From positions 5,260,343 through 5,324,342 of the forward strand of contig CM030859.1 in assembly GCA_018105865.1 (NCBI GenBank): 64,000 nt of DNA. The letters run 5' to 3'. Both the position numbers and the translations under genes were made by a program. Shown here one piece after another: positions 33,310-45,379 of the stretch. A model generated the notes under the pieces. The model worked only from the letters and a program-made list of their open reading frames with translations. It was not told where the DNA came from and did no database searches. The stretch is from Metaphire vulgaris (taxonomy: Eukaryota > Annelida > Clitellata > Crassiclitellata > Megascolecidae). Every line of letters begins with the position of its first letter. The first letter of the stretch is position 1.

Positions 33310-33653
33310 CATGGGGTTTATGTAAACTCTATAGGTAACAAATAAGTATATTTAATAAGTCCCTTAATGATCATGTAATCATGAAATGTCATTAATTAAA
33401 CTAAATATAATCTCAGATTATTTGCTAAGAGGCAATTCCCGTTGTAGTAATAAGAGGTGTTAGCTGATTATAACTTGGAATATCTCCTTGAAAAATATTA
33501 GCCTTGAGTATTTAAGTTGCATCGATTCTGTAACACAGGATTGAAATGCCAGGCATACAAAACTTATGACCAGTAGCGTAGCGTGGGTTGCCAGCATCCC
33601 CCCCGTGGCATAAGAGGGATTGGGCCTCTAACTTCACTCCAAAATGTCTTGAC

Positions 33654-33918
33654 CAGTGGCGTAGCGTGACTTTTGGGGGCCCGGGGGCATCTTTGCCATG
33701 GGGGCCCTAGAGTTTCGAGCTGACGAGCAAAAAAAACGTTATCGCCTCCTTTTTTGTCCTGACGAGCAAAAAAAGGTCATCAGCACATCATTTCTAGGGT
33801 TAGGGTTAGGGTTAAGTTAGGGTTAACCCTAACCTAACCCTAGACCCCTCTTCGACCCCCCGCCCGGGGCCCGGGGCTGTCACCAAAGTGCTTCCCGCCC
33901 CGCCACGTTACGCCACTG
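33654..33918. mobile_element. Nested hAT-type MITE with a telomere-like palindrome
   Basis: Ends CAGTGGCGTAGCGTG / CACGTTACGCCACTG are near-exact inverses. The 8-bp duplication GTCTTGAC is perfect (33646-33653 and 33919-33926). It carries two internal motifs (about 33720-33744 and 33759-33783) and a TTAGGG/CCCTAA palindrome. Its target site is the GTCTTGAC that begins the internal motif of the outer element. Confidence 0.93.
33791..33842. repeat. Interstitial telomere-like (TTAGGG)/(CCCTAA) palindrome
   Basis: About four TTAGGG-type units run directly into CCCTAA-type units (...GGGTTAACCCTAACC...), forming a potential hairpin. The orientation (G-rich then C-rich) is that of fused telomere ends, but the location inside a MITE argues for element sequence rather than a chromosome fusion. 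Confidence 0.9.
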
Positions 33919-33997
33919 GTCTTGACAAGTAAAAAACCTCATCGTATCGTATTCCTACGTTGCAATAATAGATTCCGAGAAAATACTTAAATTCTTC

Positions 33998-35690
33998 TTT
34001 GTTAATGACACATGGCCAAGTTTCTGGATTACTCTGGGTCCGTTCACACTTTGTTCTCTGCTCCTTCGATTGCAGAGGTCACGTCCATCGTGATGGCGTC
34101 ACCTTGTAAACAATGCCAAGCCGACACCCTTCCGATGTGGCTCCTCAAAGAGTCCATTGAGACGCTTGCTCCGTTTCTCACGACTCTACTGTCGACCTCT
34201 TTAAGCAGCGGAGACTTTCCATCGTCATGGAAGCGAGCGGTAGTCTACCCGCACCTCAAGCGGCCAGGCTTGGACCAAGCAGAATTGTCTAACTTCCGTC
34301 CCGTTTCCAATCTTCCTTTCTTGTCTAAGCTGCTTGAGAGAGTTGTTAATAACCAATCCGTGGCCTATCTAACGATGAATGGACTAATGCCTAAAGGCCA
34401 GTCCGCCTATCGAAAGGGCCATTCCACCGAAAAGGCCATTCCACCGAAAATGCGGTTCTGCGCATTTACAATTACATTGTTGAAGCGGTCGCCAATGGAC
34501 AGCTGGCCCTCCTCTGCCTCCTGGATCTCTCGGCTGCTTTCGACACGGTGGACCTCATTCGCCGACTTGAATCCACTTATGGACTAAAAGGGCCGGCTCT
34601 GTCTTGGATTCGGAACTACTTGGCCGACAGATTTCAGTCTGTTAGCTGGAATGGACACACGTCGGCTCCATGCCGTGTTCTTAGTGGAGTGCCACAAGGA
34701 TCTGTACTCGGTCCACTATTGTTTATACTCTATGTGGCGGACATTGGTCGTATCATTGAAACGTGTAGGCTTGCCCATCATGCCTACGCTGATGACGTTC
34801 AGGTTTACGCCTCCTGCCTTCCATCTGAGGTTGAATGTTTGCGTTCCCGTATTACGGACTGCATCTCCTCAGTCCAGAGGTGGACTGATGAAAATCGACT
34901 CTCGCTGAACCCGGGGAAGACAGAACTCCTCTGGTTAAGCACTCCTCGGAGGAGGTATCTCATATGCCGGAATACGCTCCGATTGGTGATGATGTCACTC
35001 CGAACACAGAACTGCGTCTCCTTGGAGTTCTTTTTGACAAGACACTCGTTTGTCGGACATTTGGACAACGTCATTCGTATACCTGTTTCTTTCAGCTGCG
35101 TAGGATCAGGGAGATCCGTCGATACCTGCCGGTGCCTGTCGTCATCAATCTCGTCCGTGCCCTCGTCTTAGCTCGAGTAGATTATTGTAATAGCGTTCTG
35201 CTCGGACTTCCTGCCAACCAACTAAATCGTCTTCAGTCGGTGCTAAACGTCTCAGCTCGTCTGATTTTTGGCTCGAGTTGGAACGAGCACGTGACACCGT
35301 TTCTACGTGATAATCTTCACTGGCTCAGGATCCCGGAGCGCACAGCTTTCAAGCGTTGTTGGCTAACATTTCGGGCGCTGTATGACCCCTTTTGCCCCTG
35401 CTACTTATCGGGCCTGGTCATCAAGTCTACGGCGGTCGACCGGCGATCGCGGCTTCGCTCAAAGCAACTGTCGTCAATTGGTGGTTCCTCCTCCGTCCAA
35501 GACGGCTGTCTTCGGTGACAGATCATTCCGAGGGCAATCAGAGTCCGTGGAACTCTCTGCCGAAGAACGTGACAATTGTGACCTCCCCTGATTTGTTTAT
35601 CAAGTGCCTTAAGACGCATATGTTTAATATATCTTTGTTCATTGTTAAGAGCTTTTGACTTTAGTCTTCACTATGCTTACTGCGCTCTAT
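33998..35690 (+). pseudogene. CR1/L2-like LINE reverse transcriptase, frameshifted
   Basis: RT motifs are in order: NFRPVSNLPFLSKLLERV, GQSAYRKGHSTE, LCLLDLSAAFDTVDL, GVPQGSVLGPLLFILY, catalytic YADDVQVY (about 34779-34802), LSLNPGKTELLWLS, and a C-terminal RVDYCNSVLLGLPANQ followed by a thumb/connection region to about 35658. There is no endonuclease domain, so the copy is 5' truncated. The frame is broken by a 17-bp tandem duplication at 34417-34450 and again near 34950. It is followed directly by the CTA repeat, which is probably its 3' tail. The related copy is at 9860-10655. Confidence 0.87.
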
Positions 35691-35698
35691 AAATTGTC

Positions 35699-35911
<213 letters not shown>

Positions 35912-36260
35912 ATAATAATAATAATAACATGTCGGCCTATTTTATGATTTATTCCGTTTTTTCTCTTTTTCACTTTAAATTTTGCGCACCTAAGAATTTT
36001 GAGCCCATGGCTACCGTCTTCTAACCCTCTGACCCCCACGCTACACCACTGTTTATGACGTCACAGAGTGCCTATAACAAACCAAGGGACGTAGGGACGG
36101 AACAGATAAAGCGAGACGAAAGCGTAGGAGGCCTACAAAGAATAAGACAAAGAGAAAGACGACGACGACGACACTTGTCTTCGGAGACTGTGACTGTTCA
36201 GGCGGATTCGCGGTGAGGTTGTTCCGGGATGATTAGTGGGATTGCAAATACTTAGTCACT

Positions 36261-36518
36261 CAGTGGCGTAACTAGGATTTCCGGAAGGGGGTTTGGTTTT
36301 GATCATGATCAACTTCGAAAAATCTTGACAAGCAAAAAAGGTCATCGCCTTACATCTTTACTCTATAGCGCTTCCAAATTATTTTGAGTCGGCAGCCAGG
36401 GGGGCTTGACTCCAAAACCGCGTCCGAAAATTAAAAATGTATGTAAACACATTAACGAATTTTTTCGTCGGCAGCCAAGGAGGGTTTTAACCTCAAACCC
36501 CCTCTGGCTGCGCCACTG
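36261..36518. mobile_element. hAT-type MITE (CAGTGGCGTAACTAGG)
   Basis: Ends CAGTGGCGTAACT... / ...GGCTGCGCCACTG with perfect duplication TAGTCACT (36253-36260 and 36519-36526). One internal motif copy at about 36324-36347, reverse orientation. Confidence 0.93.
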
Positions 36519-36526
36519 TAGTCACT

Positions 36527-37449
36527 GGCGTATTTGCAACACTATTATCTAACTGAACATGCGCCGTAGATTTAGGATTTTGAAGAACTATCGAAGAACC
36601 AGAGTGATATATATATATCATCAATCACATTCTGTCTTTCTCATGCACACGGAATCATTATAAACAGCTAGTTACTATTACCTAAAAGAACCCCGTCGTT
36701 TTTCACTGAATCACTAAGAACTAAAGCAAGGCAAACAGCAGGCAAACTCTAGACAAATATAGAAACAGACAAATAAAGGGTAGAGAGGGGCAGGCAATTG
36801 GGCTTAACCCCTATTGGCCTGTCATATTCGGTAAATACCGCTTGTTCTGTCGCTTACAGGACCTAAAACAGCACGATTCTCACAGGGACACTGTGGACAG
36901 ATCGAAATGTCTTTTAAAGAGGTGACAAATGTCGTATTTAAGATTCTTAGGCTTCTTCGTCTTTCTTTGCTGTCAATAAATCTGTTTCAAAGATAGAAAA
37001 TGCGATGAATAAACCTTTGCACTTGTTACAGGCAGTCCCGTATTGGCGTATTCGGGACAAGCGAGGCTCTGCGGGGCTAGATAGGCTACGAGACCCATGC
37101 TTTGGCTGTGAAAGAGGCAGGCGCAGTAGGCCTACATATATTATGCAGTCGGTCATACTTCATACTCGGAACTTAAGGACTATAGTTAGAATATTACGTG
37201 TTATCTGACAAAGATGACTGATTAAGAAGTTTTCACAAATCAGACAAATAGTTAAATAGCCATGCTGTTTTATAATACGGTTAAGGTCTTTCTACACATT
37301 TGCAGTAGGCTATTTAATGCCAGAACATCTCCCTTCGACCTTTCCTCACTGCATACTCACCAACGATTCAATCGAAATCGCGGGTCGCGGTTTCTGTGAA
37401 ATTGTTGCGATTGTCAATTTTTCTGTGTAGTTTAGAAAATGCTGTCTCT
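36527..37449. other. Intergenic, no gene recognised
   Basis: Non-coding sequence. Short frames near 36947-37208 show no recognisable domain. Confidence 0.5.
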
Positions 37450-37552
37450 CAGTGGCGGCTTCACATGGGGTCTGGGGGACCGTGCCCCTATTGAATGCCT
37501 GCCCCCTAGTGGCCCCCTGTTGGGACCCTATACTTAATACTGTATACCTATC

Positions 37553-38178
37553 AAAAGATGCTGGACGAACAAAGATCGTTAATCAGTACCATCAAAAAAG
37601 ACAGAGGAACTGGATTGGTCACGTACTAAGAGGAGAATCATTACTCAGAACAGTATAATTGAAGGAAGAATATCAGGAAGAAAGACAAAAGGAAGACCAA
37701 TAAGGATGCTACTGAACTGGATGATGAAAACAGATACACAGCGTCACAAGACCTATGCAGAAATCAAAGCAGAACAGGATATTTTTACACACCCCAACAC
37801 CCACCCCCTCAATTTGAGGTCGACACCCCCAAAATTTGGTAATGCGACAATGGTATGCATACAAAATGCATACTAATTAGGTCAGAACACCCCCAAATGG
37901 AGAAGGACACCCTCAACTATTATTCTCGGATGACCTTTTTTGCTCGTCATAGGTTTTTGAGAATTCTTTTAAGGGTTTTGGCTGTTTTTGGGGCTTGATG
38001 ATAACGTTTTTTTGCTTGTCAGTCTTTTTCGAGGCAGAGACTGAAAAATTCGGACACCCCTCAAGATTTTCCCGACAACCCCAAATTCAAAATCCTAGAA
38101 ATAACACTGAAGCAGAAGCAAGACGCATAGAGGAATGGAAACAATGGAGCCCTGAACCTGTCCCAGGACAGAGAACAT
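37553..38178 (+). pseudogene. Endonuclease-RT LINE C-terminal tail (captured)
   Basis: Frames encode RNWIGHVLRGESLLRTV, EGRISGRKTKGRPIRML, then KTYAEIKAE. After removal of the nested MITE these continue as ARRIEEWKQWSPEPVPGQRT and a stop at about 38178. This is the typical C-terminus of animal endonuclease/RT LINEs (GHVLR...GRP...W.....P). One frameshift occurs near 37657. No RT core is present. Confidence 0.75.
37775..38109. mobile_element. Nested hAT-type MITE inside the captured LINE tail
   Basis: Starts CAGGATATTTTTAC and ends AGAAATAACACTG, with perfect 8-bp duplication AAGCAGAA (37767-37774 and 38110-38117). Excising it restores the LINE frame (AEIKAE-ARRIEEW). Two internal motif copies (about 37928-37950 and 37997-38022). 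Confidence 0.9.
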
Positions 38179-38270
38179 GATAATGACCTGTCAACAAATG
38201 GTTGGCCCATGATTAGAAGTTGCCACCTCAACGGCCCCCCACTTGTTAAATCCTGGAGCCGCCACTGCAG

Positions 38271-38271
<1 letters not shown>

Positions 38272-38327
<56 letters not shown>
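38272..38327. repeat. (CT)n(CTTT)n microsatellite
   Basis: Short CT run then about ten TTTC units. Confidence 0.95.
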
Positions 38328-38887
38328 CAGAACAGTCTGTGACCATAAAGCAAAGGAACAATCTAACATTTGGACGTTTGACTTTTGAAAAACTTAGAAA
38401 AATTCATCGAAATTTTTTGCCAGGAAGATGGGCTGCTGGCCAGCGAGGCACAGTGCCTAAGCAGACCTAAGCAGTATGGTAAATCGTCACTGACCACAGA
38501 GGCCATATGCAGGATGTTGCACCAGAGAGGTTGAAAGCGTGAGAGAGGCATCTTGAAAATATTATGTAATTGCGAAGTTCATTCATTACGGACATTACCG
38601 TATCAGCTCAGTAAGCTCACGACGTTCTATCTAAGTTTTTGTCATTTGAAAATGTAGAACCTGCGATTTGTCATCAAACCAATCGCCAGATGGCAAACAG
38701 CGAGACTGATCAAACAATCGCCAGATGGCTATCTGCCTACACAATGTATTGTGCACCTCATGACTCAATAATCGGCCACTCTTCGGGAAGCGGTCATTAT
38801 TATTCAACTGTTCGTCTATTGATCAGCAGATGACGATGGGCCTTTGGCTTCGGGATCGACAGCCTTGGATTAGGACCAAACGTCTGA

Positions 38888-38924
38888 CCAATAGGAGGAA
38901 GACGGCGTTGGGCGTCCAGCCAAT
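38888..38924 (+). promoter_or_regulatory. Paired CCAAT boxes in a GC-rich block
   Basis: CCAAT occurs at 38888-38892 (GACCAATAGG) and 38920-38924 (AGCCAATGGC), 32 bases apart (about three helical turns), the arrangement of NF-Y promoters. The following 600 bases are CG-richer than their surroundings and contain CTG and GGC triplet runs, like a 5' untranslated exon. Confidence 0.4.
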
Positions 38925-38999
38925 GGCACGCCGCCTTCTATTCAGCCGACGAGTCGTCTGTATCGTCGTCCTGATGAACAACGGTCGTAGTGATAATCA

Positions 39000-39481
39000 G
39001 GTCTTCTGCAATGGCGACTGCTGCTGCTGCTGCTGCATCGGCTCTAGCGTTCAGGCGAACGGTTGATGGCAACTGAGATCGCTTCGGTCGTCCTGAGGAT
39101 CGGAATTTCTGTCTCGAAGACTGACGACGGCGTTACGAAGGACAACTGGCGACAGAGAGAAGCCTTTTGCTTCACCGGTTGACATATGGAGGGCGTTCTG
39201 CTTCTCCTTAAAGTCCTGCGCATTGGCGGCAGCAGCAGCAGCTGATGTGCTAACTCTGCGCTGCCGTTTGCCCGTGTCGTCGACAACAGTCGTGGGCTAG
39301 TGTGATATCGGCTTAAGGCGGTCGTAGTCGTGGTAACTGCTGCTGCTGCTGGCGATTGTCATTCGGTGGTCGAAGATGGCGTCGGGCGGCGGCGGCGGCG
39401 GCGGCGTCGCTTGGAGTTTTCCTTGTGCTTATTGTCCCTGTGTCTACGAAGCTCGAGCATACGGCAACTAGACAAGAACAG
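39000..39481 (+). other. Possible 5' exon ending at a splice donor
   Basis: GC-rich sequence downstream of the CCAAT pair that ends in a strong donor, AAGAACAG|GTAAGCG (GT at 39482). The only plus-strand ATG frame near the end (39376-39471, Gly-rich) stops before the donor, so the exon would be non-coding or end a short upstream frame. No matching acceptor exon could be identified downstream within the window. Confidence 0.25.
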
Positions 39482-40136
39482 GTAAGCGCCATCTCCTCAT
39501 TATGACGACAGCACAGCGTCTGTCTTAGGGCCGCGCTCTGTTGCATCGCATCAAGCAACTAAATAACGGAAAGCGTGTTATTTGGAATCTGTGTTAAATT
39601 GTTAATGCTCCGAAGCCGTTCAAAAACGGTTCTATTTGAAGGCGACTGTAGCGATGGCTGCAGATGGCTGCGTTTCTGTTAAATCGCCCTCGGCACCATC
39701 AACGACCGACTCACTGATTGTCTGATGTTGGATCCTGACTTATAAATCCACGCAGCACCGAATCCACATTCTCGGCATTGGGACCAATGCTCCAAATCGT
39801 CCATTAGATTCTCTCATTATTTATTCATTGTTTGCTTAAACTCTGCACATATCGGCGCTCTATAAATTCATTCAATTGAATCAGCGTTCATCGTTGGAGG
39901 TGGATGCGTGAATAGATTCTCTCGAAGAAGGAAAGCTGAGAGAGTGAGAGATGGTCAAATATCAGGCGTTGAGAGGAAAACAACGACGGTGTTGAGGTCT
40001 TTGGACCCAAAACGCAGCCGGTAAATTGCACGAACAGAAATGGAATACAGAAATAATACAGAAATGTCTTTTTATGTTCCATCGATTGATTACTTAGGCC
40101 TACTGGAGTCGACAGTGTGTGTGCATGTGTGTGTTT

Positions 40137-40137
<1 letters not shown>

Positions 40138-40204
<67 letters not shown>
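40138..40204. repeat. (GT)n microsatellite
   Basis: About 33 GT units. Confidence 0.96.
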
Positions 40205-40207
<3 letters not shown>

Positions 40208-40778
40208 AGCGAGAAAGTCCGTTATGCTGACAGAAAAGCAATACACGAACGCATTCGCGCGCAACAATCCAGACTCAGAGCAAACTCAGTCGACTTTCTA
40301 GACAACAGAGAATCTTCAGTCATTGTCTGCCCTTAACAAAAATAACCACAGACATAAAAATACCGAATCTGAAATCACTCTACTTCAGAGCGCACTTGTT
40401 CTGTCGATAAAAAAAATATAATAAGATGAATTGTCAAAATATTAAACTAGACTGTAATGTATGGGCGGGAAGTTAACAGAGTGATAACGTTTGGTGATGG
40501 AGCAGGAGGTCGCGGGTTCGAGAACTTTCCCGCGCAGCTAGGGGCTTTAAACATTTTTCGGTGGGAGATGGTGATATTTTAGAACCTTTTCCAAATTAAA
40601 AGCTTTACCCCCAAATTTGTTTGTTTTGTTAGGAACGGTAAATACTAGAAAGAAGAATAAACAATCTAAACAATGGTGGTTTTAGGAAAGGTCGACTCAG
40701 CCTTTTTCGTGGTGGTAAAATGAGGAGCCGTGGTAAAAATCCCTGCGAGAAGTCAAACAGGTACGCATACGCGATACA

Positions 40779-41147
40779 CTAGCCCCGTATCCGTGGCATT
40801 GCACGCCTGGCTGAGGGTAGTTGGAAGGGAATAGCAATGGAGATCAGCGCCGCCCTAGGTTGAGCCCGTGGGAAGGGATGGGGAGATCGGGAAAGACTGA
40901 CTTTGGCCGGGGTGATTTTTGACTGATTTGCTAACGGGGGTTTGGGGACGATTGGGACACAATCGGAATGGGTTGGGCCCATTGGGGAGTACAATTAACT
41001 GAATAAAATATCACTTTGTTCAAGTTTCTTTTGCATTCAGGCCAGTGATGACATGAATTATATAATAAGAGATGCAATGCTGTAACCAGTCAGAGACTCA
41101 GCAAAGCGCTAGCCCCGTATCCGTGGCATTGCACGCCTGGCTGAGGG
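40779..41147. repeat. 39-bp direct repeat pair, 330 bp apart
   Basis: CTAGCCCCGTATCCGTGGCA and the following 19 bases occur identically at 40779-40817 and 41109-41147. The DNA between is single-copy in this window. The cause (segmental duplication or transposon boundary) is unknown. Confidence 0.85.
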
Positions 41148-41223
41148 CAGTAACAGTGCCAGTGGACATAGACCGATTTAGCATTAGCAATCGCTGACGC
41201 TGTTTCTTTTGCATTCACGTTTT

Positions 41224-41308
41224 ACTACAGAATACTCACTAAGTTAACCAATGACCATTAATAATTACTACAGAATACCACTAAGTTAACCAATGACCAT
41301 TAATAATT
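41224..41308. repeat. 43-bp tandem duplication
   Basis: ACTACAGAATAC...CATTAATAATT is present twice head-to-tail, with one base deleted in the second copy. It looks recent. Confidence 0.92.
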
Positions 41309-43082
41309 AATCCCTTACGCCTGGGATTCTGTCGTCTGCGTTTCCAGTTAGTAAGCATAATCCCGTAACTCCAGAAAATAGATTCATATTACCGATTTGT
41401 TAAATTCTAGACTGCAGTACACTTGATGTAATTTTTTGAGAGTAGGCTATAGGCCTATTGGATTAAAAAAAATATTTAAATACTAAATGTGAGGACATGT
41501 TTAAAAAGCAGAAATCTGTTGTATGTAGGCGTGTATGCACGAAGTCAATTTTCATACGTGGCATTTATTTATTATTATTATTATTATTATTTCATACAGA
41601 TCATTGCAATAACAGGTCAGACAGACCATCAGAACCAAAGCAAAAGCAGCGAAAAATTCCAGATTTCTTTCGGTCAAACCTGAACTCTCTAATTGCAGAC
41701 CATCAGTTGCAACTTGCAGGCGCCCATCGTTGACGATAGGCTTTTAACAAATGAAAACGCTTATGAAAGCTTTCCACTGCCAACAGTTTTGTCAGCAGAT
41801 CCCAAAGTCATTGTGTCACTGCCAAGTTGTGATGGCGACGTAGACGTACAATTTGTTTCAACGGGCCGGCCCAATAGATATAGGTCGTGTTATAAATAAA
41901 AAGAAGAACAAGGAAACTGTTGCAGAATTAGAAATTAGACAGTGTCTTGAGTGCTATCACTGTCATTTTATAGCCAAATTGAATCAAGTTTGCTCGAGTC
42001 GATTATCGATATGCATGTCCATTTTTTAAAATATAAGAATTGCACCCCCTCTCAAAGAAACAAATTCCTAGCTACGCCACTGCCTCTAGGGTCTTATAGA
42101 TATGTTATATATGTTATATATATATATACATATATATATATATAAGAAAGATTTTCTGTCACATAAATAGGAGTTCGCTACACTTGTTGAATAATATGAA
42201 TTATATGTCACGGGGGGCACTAGGATTTTGCGGATGCTTATGGAGGAGGGCTGGGACTTTAAAAGGCTGGGAACCACTATAGTCTGGAACAGTCTTATAG
42301 GTTAGGACAGAGTTCCTGCGTGTGCTGTATGCAATGACAGCACTGTTAAACGTCGCATTTGCCAGCATCGGCGTTCTAACAGCGAGGACTTTTGATCCGA
42401 GATGTTCGCAGAAATGAAAGAACTTTCTCTCTACTGCGAGCGCTTCAGTTACAGAATACTGTTAAGCGCAGCGCTGTTTTAGCCAACATGCAAACGAAGC
42501 GATCGCTCTGTAATCGATAGCAATAATTTTCCAGAGAAATTTTGATCTTGTTGGATTCTTTCGAAAGTCTTCATCTGCAGCTCTCTTACTACTCCTAGAT
42601 CCCACCCACCCACCCCTGGGTTTTACCAATTTTCTACAGACGAATCAGGAAGTTGTCAATCGACATCCACAAGGCAAAGACAATATTATCTGGGTTTAAT
42701 TAATGCGTTTACTTAGATAAGTTTACGAATCAAAGATAATGAGCGTCTTACAGCGTGTGACATAGGCTACATGCATGGGACACTAAAAATTTCGCTAAAT
42801 TCACATAACAGCGAATGTCATATTACATCAACTGCCCAGTTGTTGTGTTGGTTACCATCTGCCACAGATAGCAAAGCAAATAACTTTGGATCATTCTACT
42901 CTGATTTATTAAATGAAATGGTTAAAATTAGTCAGATGAAACAGTTCTGACTATTAGTGTTTTGCGCACTTTATCATCGTATTATCATTATTGTGATATA
43001 TTATAAGCATTTAATATAAGTGACCAATTTCAAAGAGTATCCACTAGCCACCCAACAGCCAAAGAGGGTGGCTGGATTTTAA

Positions 43083-45329
43083 CCATAGACTCCTTAAATC
43101 AAGGACTAACGGCGCTCGCTCTCGGTATTTTGAACTTGGGTTCATTGCTTAACTTGGGTTCTCAGCGCATTGTGGCCAAACCCCTTGACAAAAGGACTTC
43201 AAATTGGGCATACATATAACTCTGAATGTATGCAATCGGTCGAACTCTTTGGATTTTGGATCTTTTCAAAGAAACACTACATTTTCATGTATTTTAGCTT
43301 TCGTAACACCCAATATTGCTGTTTCGTCATTATTCTGTATAGTCTAGTAACTTGTATTTAAGAATTTTGAGACACGAAAGCCCGCAGGTCTTCGTGAGAA
43401 ATGTAAGTACAGGGACCAGACCAGGTTGCCAGTCAAATGGATCCATGCTCCATCTTGCAAATGAGAGGGGTAGAGTCCCCAAACCACCCATGGTTTAGAA
43501 ATACAGCTAGTTTTCGTCATTAAAAATGAATGAACACATTTAACCATTATATATACGAGTACATCTCAACTTAGTGAAGACATAAAATTGTGAGCAGAAT
43601 GCGCTGTCATCGTCTTTGTCCATATCTTCTGTAGGTCTAATACCTATAAGAGGGGTGGGTATCAAATCTTAGCGGTTTTTTTACTTTAGCACATGCTTCT
43701 TCACTTGACAGTTTTTCCTGTCGTCGTAAACAACCAACTGTTTTCCCCGTCGCTTCTGTCGAGATCTTCAGCTTTCATCAAATAAATAAATGCTGACAAT
43801 CAAAAAAGGTCGTCACATTTTTTTGGGTCAGCGCGGGCCCTTTGTTTATCGCTGGGCCCGGGTAAAAATGTACCCTTGTCCCCCTCTCGTCGGCCCTGAG
43901 TTCTTTCCTTCAAAAGAAAAATGAGGTCAGTGGTCTAGTTTTTAAAAAGCGGAAGCGCGGGGGATTGCGGGGTAGGACTACCATCTTCCCAAATTATTTA
44001 TCCTCTAGTGAAGTTGTGAGCTGTGGAGGAAATTTCTATATCGATATCACAGATGTTCTGGCCGCTGCCAAAGTTCAGCGTCTGCACCAACTTGCGAAGT
44101 TTGATATAGTGTATCGAGATCATGGCAATTCTTCAGTGGTTACTAAATGTATGCTTTGTAACAAACAACCAGATGATGCGGACATTGAATGTGTTGCGAC
44201 ACAGATAAGTTCTTGCTGTCTGATGAAACACTTAAGCACAAAATCATCTTCATAGCGGGATATCTGTCGCGTAAGTTTCCAGCGCTTTTTGCACGATAGT
44301 GACAATGAAACAGTTGATTCAACATTATCATCCGACTTCTTAAATGAACTAGATCGGGGTGGTCTTACTCGACCAACTTTGTCAACAACTTTCTTCGTTC
44401 ACAGCGCTGTGAATCTCATGTCATCTCTTTCAACGTCTAAACGCAACTGTCGCACTTACGTAGCAACACTTCTGTCGTATATTGACGCGCCAGTTGCTAG
44501 TGATGAACGAGCTTGTAAGACATTGGTTAACTTGCTGATGATGAAAGCTGAAGTTCTCGACAGAAGCGGCAGGGAAAACTGTTGGTTGTTTACGACGACA
44601 GGAGAAACTGTCAAGTGAATAAGCATGTGCTAAAGTAAAAAACGCTAAGGTTTGACACCCACTCCCGCTTATAGGTATTAGACCTACAGCAGATATGGAC
44701 AAAGACGATGACAGCGTATTCTGTTTGCAATTTTATGTCTTCACTAAGTCGAGATGTACTCGTATAATGGTTAAATATGCTCATTCGTTTTTATTGACGA
44801 AAAATAGCTGTATTTCTAAACCGTGGGTGGTTTGGGGACTCTACCCCCACCTAGAGCGCGATTTGTAGGGGAAGAGGGAATCTTCTCCCCACTGCCATCC
44901 CCTACTACTACATCCCCACCACTACAGCCCCCACATCCCCCCACTGCTACATTTACCAACAACTACATCCCCCAAGCTCGACATATTCCCCCCTCTGCTC
45001 CAGGTCACAAATCCCATTTGCAAGATGGAACGTGGATCCATTTGGCTGGCAACCTGGTCTGGTCCCTGTACTTACATTTCTCACAAAGACCTGCGGGCTT
45101 TCGCGTCTCAAAATTTTAAAATACAAGTTAATGGACTATACTGAATGATGACGAAGCAGTAATATTGGGTGTTACGAAAGCTAATATACATGAAAATTTA
45201 GTGTTTCTTTGAAAAGAGCCAACATCCAAAGAGTTCTACCGATTGCATACATTCAGAGTTATATGTATGTCAAATTTCATAGTGGTTTTCACACAGGCTT
45301 ACTTGGCCTCCTAAACCACTTAAATCAAA

Positions 45330-45379
<50 letters not shown>

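Larger units (their letters stand above)
29917..33562. other. Intergenic region upstream of the galaxin-like gene
   Basis: Mostly AT-rich non-coding DNA with (GA)n, (TA)n and (GTT)n microsatellites and one TIR-bounded segment (32626-32847). A possible TATA promoter lies at 32328. No gene is recognised. The open frames through the repeats are low-complexity artefacts. Confidence 0.55.
37450..38267. mobile_element. hAT-ended element (CAGTGGCGGCT) carrying a LINE 3' end
   Basis: Ends CAGTGGCGGCTTC and inverted CAGTGGCGGCTCC. Flanks CTGTCTCT (37442-37449) and CAGTCTCT (38268-38275) match 7 of 8. Its outer ~100 and ~90 bases (CCCCTATTGAATGCCTG, GATTAGAAGTTGCCACC) are shared with the short copy at 51987-52175. 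The middle is a LINE tail, itself interrupted by another MITE. Confidence 0.85.
39490..43082. other. Non-coding region with scattered repeats
   Basis: No gene recognised. Contents: (GT)n at 40138-40204, a 39-bp direct repeat (40779, 41109), a 43-bp tandem duplication (41224-41308), short TTA and TA tracts, and orphan hAT ends (CTAGCTACGCCACTG ending at 42082; GGGAACCACTATAG near 42275). Confidence 0.55.

Noticed and set aside
40490..40545. tRNA-like B box (GGTCGCGGGTTCGAGAAC)
   Set aside because: The T arm does not pair properly and there is no acceptor stem or A box at the right distance. At most it is a decayed SINE.
41693..41899. 68-codon frame preceded by a possible acceptor (CTAATTGCAG)
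   Set aside because: The composition looks coding-like, but no homology, no partner exon and no donor could be supported.
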